In this document: in pieces, positions 49,831 to 59,700 of the stretch
Layout of the letters: each line of letters starts with the position of its first letter
How positions within the stretch are numbered: the stretch's first letter is position 1
Source of the DNA: Sipunculus nudus
Lineage: Eukaryota; Annelida; Sipuncula; Golfingiida; Sipunculidae
NCBI GenBank assembly: GCA_026874595.1
Contig: CM049320.1
Location: forward strand, 11,865,964-11,929,963
Direction of reading: 5' to 3'
Length of the DNA: 64,000 bases
The notes under the pieces: generated by a model
The model's input: the letters and a program-made list of their open reading frames with translations, nothing else
The model's database searches: none
Told to the model about the DNA's origin: nothing
Position numbers and translations under genes: made by a program

Positions 49831-50654
49831 TAACAAAAATTAATGCAATTTTCAGAATTTCTGACAAGATCTGATAAATACTTTAATACTGGCAACAGTC
49901 CTCTTTTTAGAGATACACTTCTTCGGCATTAACCCTCACATAATGATCATCATCAATCAAGTCATGTACATAAAAGTTAATTAATTTAAAATAATTAGAA
50001 TTTTCAGTAAAAACGGCAGTTTCAGTAAAAACAGAAATTTCAATAAATATTTAAAATTCAGTAGAATTACATGTGGTAAACATATGATCACAGACTGGTG
50101 AAATAACCATGTACATACACAAAGTAGACTTGCAAATGAGTGGAGTTCAGCATTGCTTGAAGGGGCAGTCTTGTGACCTTCCACATCAATCCTGCTGGAC
50201 AATCAAACATTTTACAAACTTATACTTATCACTATCTGTAAAACACCAGCTGAGATATCATAATACCTTTATGTATTAATTTATATGTCTGAAGTGGAAA
50301 GTTAATTTTTACCCCTCTATAATATGGGAAAGGATTGAATTGAAATGCATGTCTGAAGAACAAATTTTTCTGTAACTTACAGTAATCTCTTTTAAAATGG
50401 AGGCGAAAAATGTCATCCTGCACTCTGACAAAAAATGGTTTCTTTTAATTACATTCCTCTTCCTCTTGCTCCAAACATGCACTTAACCTTGCTCTAAACA
50501 TACATGGCCCTTGATGAGCTTCATTTGTGCACCATATGCTCAACGTTCATTGGTCAGTCTACTCTGTGTATGTCTATTGAATTAACTACAAATTTCCTAT
50601 GCTACCAAATTTTCCTTTAATTTAATCTATTTGGAAGTTATCAGACATGCTTGG
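49831..50654 (-). other. Probable 3' UTR of the transporter gene
   Basis: Lies directly after the - strand stop at 50655. No open frame with family signal. The poly(A) site could not be fixed. Confidence 0.35.
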
Positions 50655-50783
50655 TCATGCCAGTAGAGGGCGCCTCTCATCCTCCTCCTGCACAGAGCCT
50701 GAGGGCGTCACTCTCCACTCCTCCACCAGAGCCTGTGTGTCCTCTGGTCCCTTCAGGTATTTGAATGATAACAGGAGCATGAG
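50655..50783 (-). CDS. MFS transporter last exon, ERRPLL tail
   Basis: Acceptor TTTTTGTCGCTAG, phase 0 in, TGA stop at 50657-50655. It finishes the last helix (LMLLLSFKYLKGPED) and encodes an acidic cytosolic tail ending EEDERRPLLA. ERRPLL fits the ExxxLL sorting signal for endosome/lysosome delivery (established motif; use here is inference). Confidence 0.87.
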   Translation of the reverse strand, partial: LMLLLSFKYLKGPEDTQALVEEWRVTPSGSVQEEDERRPLLA

Positions 50784-53700
50784 CTAGCGACAAAAAATAA
50801 AGAACATCCATCAAACAGTTCTTGAGTCTTGATCTAAGGAGATCATATATCATCAAGTCTTGTTTTTATTGCCTGGTCAGGAGTTTCTAGATTTTAAGCT
50901 TATATAACCTGTTCTGTTAACACAAATAGAATATAAGTGGTAAACAAAAAAAAAATAAGTTCAAGATTCTTATTCCAAGGACATCAGGTCTACTGATAGT
51001 CTTGTTCTGTTGCCAAATTAGAGGTTTATAGTCCTGAAGCCTTTGAAATTTGCAATATTAACTTGATGGCTGACAATACACAAAGCTGTAATCTATAAAC
51101 TGGAAACCAAAAATAAACATTCTTTAAACAGTGTACATGTTTTCATATCTGGCCATTTAATTGAAGAAGATCCTTCCCAGTTGCTTTTTCACTTGGCACT
51201 CCTGAAACTGACCTTGTTAACTGATGACTAAAAAACACACAAATAGCCTTCTCTATAGTTCAAATTACTCTTAGTTTGCACTTGACTTGAACTATTCTTT
51301 ATTTTCATGGATCATTTTGATTGTCAAATTATATAACTTATTTTTTTACATGTTAATTTAAAAGTGGTTATATTTTCTTTAGATTGTGACATTGCTGTGT
51401 CACATATATAGTTTATCAACAGTCAAAAGAAAAAGGGCAATAACAATGTAAGAGTATACCGCATAGATTAAGGAAAGCACATTTTCTGTGACACTTGCCA
51501 CAACAAGACACAAAATGTCAGAATATATTTAAAGTACTGTATAGATTAAGGAAAGCACATTTTCTGTGACACTAACCACAACAAGACACATCATTCCCAG
51601 CATTACTCCCAGCATCAGGTACATCTTGTGAAGAAGGGCACCAGCCCAAAGTGGTCCCATTATAAACGCCAGGCCAGACACTGTCCGCCGCAGTCCCTGT
51701 GATAAGCCTACAAAGATAAACCACTTCTATTATCTTAATGACTTTGGGAAGAATAAAGAGCTAGGAGAAAGCAGAGACAGCAGATCCAGCCCACCCTAGC
51801 TGACACAATCCAGACTTGACCTGCAGCTACTGTGCAAAGACTGTCACGCCAGAGTGAGAATACTTAGTTACTTCAGACACTGCCATGAAAGAGTGGGACT
51901 ACTCACTCACCTCAGACACTGCAAGGCCAGGGGACTAATCAGTCATGTCAGACACTGCAATGCCAGAGTGGGACAACTCAGTCACCTCAGACATTGCCAG
52001 GCATGAGTGGGACTACTAAGTCACCTCAGACATTGTCATGCAGGAGTGGGAATACTAAGTCACCTCAGACACTGCCAGGCCAGAGTGAGTGGGACTACTA
52101 AGTTACCTCAGACATTGCCAGGCATGAGTGGGATTACTAAGTCACCTCACACATTGCCAAGCATGAGTGGGACTACTAAGTAACCTCAGACATTGGCAGG
52201 CATGAGTGAAACTACTAAATCACCTCAGACACTGGCATACCAGAGTGAGACTAATCAGTCATCTCTGACACTGTCAGGAATGAGTGGGACTACTAAGTCA
52301 CCTCAGATACTGTCATGCCAGAGTGGGACTACTCAGTCACCTCTAACACTGCCAGGCATGAGTGGGATTACTAAGTCACCTCAGACATTGCCAGGCATGA
52401 GTGGGACTACTAAGTCACCTCAGACATTGTCATGCAGAAGTGGGACTACTAAGTCACCTCAGACATTGCCAGGCATGAGTGGGATTACTAAGTCACCTCA
52501 CACATTGCAAAGCATGAATGGGACTACTAAGTCACCTCAGACATTGCCAGGCATGAGTGGGATTACTCAGTCATCTCAAACACTGCCAGGCATGAGTGGG
52601 ATTACTAAGTCACCTCAGACATTGCCAGGCATGAGTGGGATTACTAAGTCACCTCAGACATTGCCAGACATGAGTGGGATTACTCAGTCACCTCAAACAT
52701 TGGCAGGCATGAGTGAAACTACTAAATCACCTCAGACACTGGCATACCAGAGTGAGACTAATCAGTCATCTCTGACACTGTCAGGAATGAGTGGGAATAC
52801 TCAGTCACCTCAGATACTGTCATGCAGGAGCGGGAGTATTCAGTCACCTCAGATACTGCCATGCCAGAGTGCAACTACTCAGTCACCTCAGACACTGCCC
52901 TGCCAGAGTGGGACTACTCAGTCACCTCAGACACTGCCAGGCCAGAGTGAGTGGGACTACTTAGTCACCTCAGACATTGCCAGGCATAAGTGGGATTACT
53001 AAGTCACCTCACACATTGCCAGGCATGAGTGGGACTACTAAGTCACCTCACACATTGTTAGGCATGAGTGGGACTACTAAGTCACCTCATACATTGCAAG
53101 GCATGAGTGGGACTACTAAGTCACCTCACACATTGCCAGGCATGAGTGGGACTACTAAGTCACCTCAGACATGGCCAGGCATGAGTGGGATTACTTGCCT
53201 GGTGGGACTACTAAGTCACCTCAGACAGTGCCAGGCATGAGTGGGACTACTAAGTCACCTCACACATTGCCAGGCATGAGTGACACTACTAAGTCACCTC
53301 AGACATTGCCAGGCATGAGTGGGATTTCAGTCACCTCAGACTCTGCCCTGCCGGAGTGGGACTACTGAGTCACCTCAGACACTGACACATGAGATTTGGA
53401 CTACTCTGCACTCAGACACTGCCATGCCAGAGTGGGTGGGATTACTAAGTCATCTCAGACACTGCCAGGCCAGAGTGGGTGGGACTACTCAGTCACCTCA
53501 GACTCTGCCAGGCCAGAGTGATTGGGACTACTAAGTCACCTCAGACATTGCCAGGCATGAGTGGGACTACTCAGTGACCTCAGACACTTCCAAAACTGGA
53601 AAATTGGAGGATCTCACCCGCCGCTATCACAGGGCCCAGGGAGGAAAGGCCCGAAGCCTGGAGCTGAACATCTTTGAGATAAAAGCGTGTGAATGTCGAT

Positions 53701-56700
53701 GGGGACTTCCAGTTGCCCTTCTTGACCAATTGATTCGTCGAGAAATGGCCCAATGAAGTAGAAAGAGCTCGAATGTCATGAGCCTTGATTTGAAGTTGTT
53801 CTAAGGTGGATGGAGAAGCTGATTCATTAGCGGCGACTATAGTAGCTTTGAGCCACGCACTAATGGTGATAGGGCTAATCTCCTTATTGGAAGTGGTGAG
53901 TTTAGTAGAAATAAACAACTTCTTGCACCCCCCCCTGCCCCCCCCCCCCCCCCCCCCCCCGTAAAGAATGAGTAGCTTTAAGATAATAACGTAACGCACG
54001 AATCGGGCAATTGGTAGCCCCATAACGGTACTGACCGTTAGGAAGGGCCGGAACATGCCAAGCTGACGGAGGATCATCGAAATTTTGGTTCTTTCTATAA
54101 AAATCCGGAGGAAAATGGAGGGTGGCCGACGAACCGTCGGCTGCAATTTGTGTGAATTTCGAATCAGCCACGAGGGCATGAAGCTCAGAGCGGCGACCGG
54201 CAGAGGCAAGAGCGAGGAGGAAAACCGTTTTCCGGGATAAATGGAGAAGATGGGCCGAACGCAGCGGCTCATAAGTGGGTTCCCGTAGGTGACGTAAGAC
54301 GACGTCCAGGCGCCAGGAAGGCGCAACATACCGAGGATGAGACGCACAGGCATGAACCCCTTTGAGAAAATCCGACACCAACGGATGATGAATGACACGA
54401 TCGTGACCCAGCGGACGGAGCACGGACAGCAGGGCTGCACGATAGCCACGCAGAGACGTACAGGATAAATTTTTATCATGCAGTAAGAACACAAAAAAAT
54501 CCAAAACCTCCGCAAGCAACGGATCTAAGGGGGAGATTCCGCGGGAAGACGCCCACTCGGTGAAGAGACGCCACCAGAAGTCATAGATGTGGTCGGAAGA
54601 ACGGCGACAGGGAGCCGAGGCAAGGAGAGCAGCCAGACTTGAAATGCCCTGATCCTTGAGGTGTCTGAGGAGAGCACGCATGCGCATAGAGGGCACGACC
54701 GAAATGGGCGATGCGCTCGTGGGAACGACGATAGAGTGATTCGGAGCGGTAGAATAAGCGGTGGCCGAGAGAGATGGGAGCGCCACAGAGGAAACCAGGG
54801 AGCCGCAGGATGAAGCGGTAGTATGAGAAGGAGAGCTGTCTGGTCCGCGCTGGACAAGCGGAGAAGGACACGGCAGATGAGGCGCCGGAAAGCAAAGAGA
54901 AACCGGTGAGACCACACAGACGGTGGAGTGTCGGGGAGAGGGTCGCGAGGGTGATGTAGACGCGTCTGGGTAGGTATGATAATGGGGGGGGGACGGAAAA
55001 TCGAACAGATCGAATTCCAGCCGCCCCAGGCGAGCGAAAACACTCCGAACAACCGGGAGCGGAAGGAGCACCGGTGGAGGAGGAGACGCAGGGCAACGGG
55101 AAAGGGCGTCGGCGAGGATGTTCGACATGCCCGGAAGATGCGACGCACAAACTGATGCCCGGAGAGAGATGCATAGTTCGAACAAAAGGTAGGTCTCCTG
55201 CATGAGAGAGGGAGACCCAGTACCGCCCTGCCTGTTGATATACCACTACCGTGGTATTGTCGTTCCGGACGAGAATGTGCTGGCCGATCAAGCGGGGAGA
55301 CCAGTGGGAGATCGCGCGACGGACGGCAAGCAGTTGGAGGATACTGATATGGAGCAGACGTTCCGACGGGGACCATATCCCCGAAGTACAAAGATCGGCA
55401 AGATGGGCCCCCATCGGTATAGATGGTGCAATCGACATCCGGGGAAAAAGGAACGCCGCGTAGGAGAAAGGGAAGGTCCAGCCAGGGATGAAGGGACCTC
55501 CATGTGAGCCAAAACGGGAGGACCGTAGGATGAACCAAGGTTAAACGGAGAAGGCCGTGACGGCGCAGGAGAGACTGAATCAGACGTAGGTACAGTTGGC
55601 CGAACGGGATAAAAAACATTGCAAGGCATGAGTGGGACTACTAAGTCACCTCACACATTGCCAGGCATGAGTGGGACTACTAAGTCACCTCAGACATGGC
55701 CAGGCATGAGTGGGATTACTTGCCTGGTGGGACTACTAAGTCACCTCAGACAGTGCCAGGCATGAGTGGGACTACTAAGTCACCTCACACATTGCCAGGC
55801 ATGAGTGACACTACTAAGTCACCTCAGACATTGCCAGGCATGAGTGGGATTTCAGTCACCTCAGACTCTGCCCTGCCGGAGTGGGACTACTGAGTCACCT
55901 CAGACACTGACACATGAGATTTGGACTACTCTGCACTCAGACACTGCCAGGCCAGAGTGGGTGGGATTACTAAGTCATCTCAGACACTGCCAGGCCAGAG
56001 TGGGTGGGACTACTCAGTCACCTCAGACTCTGCCAGGCCAGAGTGATTGGGACTACTAAGTCACCTCAGACATTGCCAGGCATGAGTGGGACTACTCAGT
56101 GACCTCAGACACTTCCAAAACTGGAAAATTGGAGGATCTCACCCGCCGCTATCACAGGGCCCAGGGAGGAAAGGCCCGAAGCCTGGAGCTGAACATCTTT
56201 GAGATAAAAGCGTGTGAATGTCGATGGGGACTTCCAGTAACCCTTCTTGACCAATTGATTCGTCGAGAAATGGCCCAATGAAGTAGAAAGAGCTCGAATG
56301 TCATGAGCCTTGATTTGAAGTTGTTCTAAGGTGGATGGAGAAGCTGATTCATTAGCGGCGACTATAGTAGCTTTGAGCCACGCACTAATGGTGATAGGGC
56401 TAATCTCCTTATTGGAAGTGGTGAGTTTAGTAGAAATAAACAACTTCTTGCACCCCCCCCCCTGCCCCCCCCCCCACCCCCCGTAAAGAATGAGTAGCTT
56501 TAAGATAATAACGTAACGCACGAACCGGGCAATTGGTAGCCCCATAACGGTACTGACCGTTAGGAAGGGCCGGAACATGCCAAGCTGACGGAGGATCTTC
56601 GAAATTTTGGTTCTTTCTATAAAAATCCGGAGGAAAATGGAGGGTGGCCGACGAACCGTCGGCTGCAATTTGTGTGAATTTCGAATCAGCCACGAGGGCA

Positions 56701-59700
56701 TGAAGCTCAGAGCGGCGACCGGCAGAGGCAAGAGCGAGGAGGAAAACCGTTTTCCGGGATAAATGGAGAAGATGGGCCGAACGCAGCGGCTTATAAGTGG
56801 GTTCCCGTAGGTGACGTAAGACGACGTCCAGGCGCCAGGAAGGCGCAACATACCGAGGATGAGACGCACAGGCATGAACCCCTTTGAGAAAATCCGACAC
56901 CAACGGATGATGAAGGACACGATCGTAACCCAGCGGACGGAGCACGGACAGCAGGGCTGCACGATAGCCACGCAGAGACGTACAGGATAAATTTTTATCA
57001 TGCAGTAAGAACACAAAAAAATCCAAAACCTCCGCAAGCAACGGATCTAAGGGGGAGATTCCGCGGGAAGACGCCCACTCGGTGAAGAGACGCCACCGGA
57101 AGTCATAGATGTGGTCGGAAGAACGGCGACAGGGAGCCGAGGCAAGGAGAGCAGCCAGACTTGAAATGCCCTGATCCTTGAGGTGTCTGAGGAGAGCACG
57201 CATGCGCATAGAGGGCACGACCGAAATGGGCGATGCGCTCGTGGGAACGACGATAGAGTGATTCGGAGCGGTAGAATAAGCGGTGGCCGAGAGAGATGGG
57301 AGCGCCACAGAGGAAACCAGGGAGCCGCAGGATGAAGCGGTAGTATGAGAAGGAGAGCTGTCTGGTCCGCGCTGGACAAGCGGAGAAGGACACGGCAGAT
57401 GAGGCGCCGGAAAGCAAAGAGAAACCGGTGAGACCACACAGACGGTGGAGTGTCGGGGAGAGGGTCGCGAGGGTGATGTAGACGCGTCTGGGTAGGTATG
57501 ATAATGGGGGGGGGACGGAAAATCGAACAGATCGAATTCCAGCCGCCCCAGGCGAGCGAAAACACTCCGAACAACCGGGAGCGGAAGGAGCACCGGTGGA
57601 GGAGGAGACGCAGGGCAACGGGAAAGGGCGTCGGCGAGGATGTTCGACATGCCCGGAAGATGCGACGCACAAACTGATGCCCGGAGAGAGATGCATAGTT
57701 CGAACAAAAGGTAGGTCTCCTGCATGAGAGAGGGAGACCCAGTACCGCCCTGCCTGTTGATATACCACTACCGTGGTATTGTCGTTCCGGACGAGAATGT
57801 GCTGGCCGATCAAGCGGGGAGACCAGTGGGAGATCGCGCGACGGACAGCAAGCAGTTGGAGGATACTGATATGGAGCAGACGTTCCGACGGGGACCATAT
57901 CCCCGAAGTACAAAGATCGGCAAGATGGGCCCCCATTGGTATAGATGGTGCAATCGACATCCGGGGAAAAAGGAACGCCGCGTAGGAGAAAGGGAAGGTC
58001 CAGCCAGGGATGAAGGGACCTCCATGTGAGCCAAAACGGGAGGACCGTAGGATGAACCAAGGTTAAACGGAGAAGGCCGTGACGGCGCAGGAGAGACTGA
58101 ATCAGACGTAGGTACAGTTGGCCGAACGGGATAAAAAACACGGCCCAGTTGAGAGCGCCGTGGAGAGAAGCCGCCGTGCGAGAGTCGACACGGCGCAGCG
58201 TGAGAAAGGAACGAATCTGCCGGCGGAGCTTGAGAGCAAAATCGCACGGAAGTGACGCCGTGCCGGACGCAAAATCGGGCATGACACCCAGAAATGGCAG
58301 GGACTGGGTGGGAGTGAGAAGAGATTTCTCCGCATTGACGAGAAAGCCAAGGTTCTGAAGAAAGGTGAGAACCCGGGAGCGATGAGACAGTAATAGGGAA
58401 CGATCGGCGGCATGGACGAGCCAATCGTCCAGATAAGGGAGCACAGAAATGCCCTGGGAACGGAGATATTGCGTGACCGTATGAACAAAAATGGTAAAAA
58501 TCCAGGGGGCCACATTGATCCCGAACGGGAGGGCCCAGAATTGAAAATCGCGGTTCTGATACGCGAAGCGAAGAAACGGTTGAGACGACGGATGGATTGG
58601 CACGTGAAAATAGGCATCTGTAAGATCTATTTTGAACGCCCAATCCATCCGCCGAACAATGCGGAGAACAGCATGGATATTGAACATCCGAAACGGGGGC
58701 GGTCGGATGAACGAATTGAGGCGCTTCAGGTCTATGATGAGGCATCAGCGCCCGTGCTGCTTGGGAACAAGAAAAAGGCGAGAGTAAAACCCCCATGGTG
58801 GACGGGGAAACCTCGAAAATGGCCCTTTTGTCTATCATAGATTGAATTGCCTCTTCCAAAGCGAGGCGCTTGGCGGGATGGGACGGAGGCGGAGTGTAGA
58901 ACGGGTGCAGGGTGACGGGAGGTGCGTGCAAAAACGTAAGACGGAACCCGAACTTTATGTAAGATGGAATAAGCGGACGGGCCCTTAGAACGGGAAGCCG
59001 CGGGAACTGGGGAAGACTTCTGTTTGCGGGTATGAGAAAGTAACGACTTTACTGTCGAAACAACTGGTGAGAAAACAGGACCAGCAGGAACTGACGGGGA
59101 ACGGCCATGTTGCTCTCACCCAGGGTAGGCTCCCCCCCCCACCCCCCCCCCCCCCCCCCCCCCCGGAGACAACCACGGGGCCAGACAAAGGAATCATGGA
59201 GGGGGAACCCCCAACTACTGGGGAATGAGACCAATCATGGAACAAAGCCCACTTGTCTGAAGTCCAGGTTTGGCAATAAAAACAAGGATCTGCCAGACCC
59301 CGGCAGGACTCATTGTTTGTGCAGCAATGGAAACAAGTGGGGTGGGAATCCCAAACCGGGATTACTGAACCAAAAGACACACAGTAAGTGGGGTTCTCCA
59401 TGGCGAGCAAGGGAAAAGAAACACAACTTACAGTCAGTTGGCAAACTCGACCGCACAAACCGAACAGTGGACGAATCTCGCAGCGCGGGATCACACGTCA
59501 ATCATGGCTGACGCCAGAAGAAAAATGTGATTACAGGAAGTGGAAGTGTGACCTAGATACACGGGAACAAGGCGGGATGGGCAATAATAGGCCCAATAAG
59601 GGAAAATTTTCGGTTGGCTTACTCTGGCGTATAAACTTTAACAGAGAAAATTCTCCTTAATACAGAAACAGCTCACAATTATGTTTATGTAATAAAACGA

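Larger units (their letters stand above)
53091..55615. repeat. 2.5-kb tandem duplication, unit A
   Basis: Repeated at 55616-58140. The unit holds about 485 bp of minisatellite and about 2.04 kb of the retroelement's 3' portion. The unit junction reads GGGATAAAAAACATTGCAAG. ACA is shared by both parental ends, a 3-bp microhomology. I noticed about a dozen substitutions and C-tract length changes between units. Confidence 0.95.
55616..58140. repeat. 2.5-kb tandem duplication, unit B
   Basis: Second unit, about 99% identical by eye, 3 bp shorter through C-tract length. It continues without a break into the RT part of the element at 58141 (CGGCCCAGTTGAGAGC), whereas unit A is cut off at that point. 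So B is the parental side of the element. Confidence 0.95.
56105..59520 (-). mobile_element. DIRS-type tyrosine-recombinase retroelement, decayed
   Basis: Order on the - strand: a Cys-rich gag-like region (59511-58985), reverse transcriptase (58931-58000), RNase H (58000-57618), tyrosine recombinase (57197-56105). RT with RNase H and a tyrosine recombinase instead of a DDE integrase defines the DIRS/Ngaro/PAT order. The parts lie in several frames and one in-frame stop was noted. The 3' end abuts the minisatellite, which supplies the recombinase's stop codon. The 5' limit (59500-59700) and any terminal repeats were not resolved. Confidence 0.88.

Noticed and set aside
55202-55507. + strand frames within the retroelement (55202-55507, 57724-58029, 58412-58840)
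   Set aside because: Antisense shadows of the RNase H and RT regions, which have clear domain motifs on the - strand.
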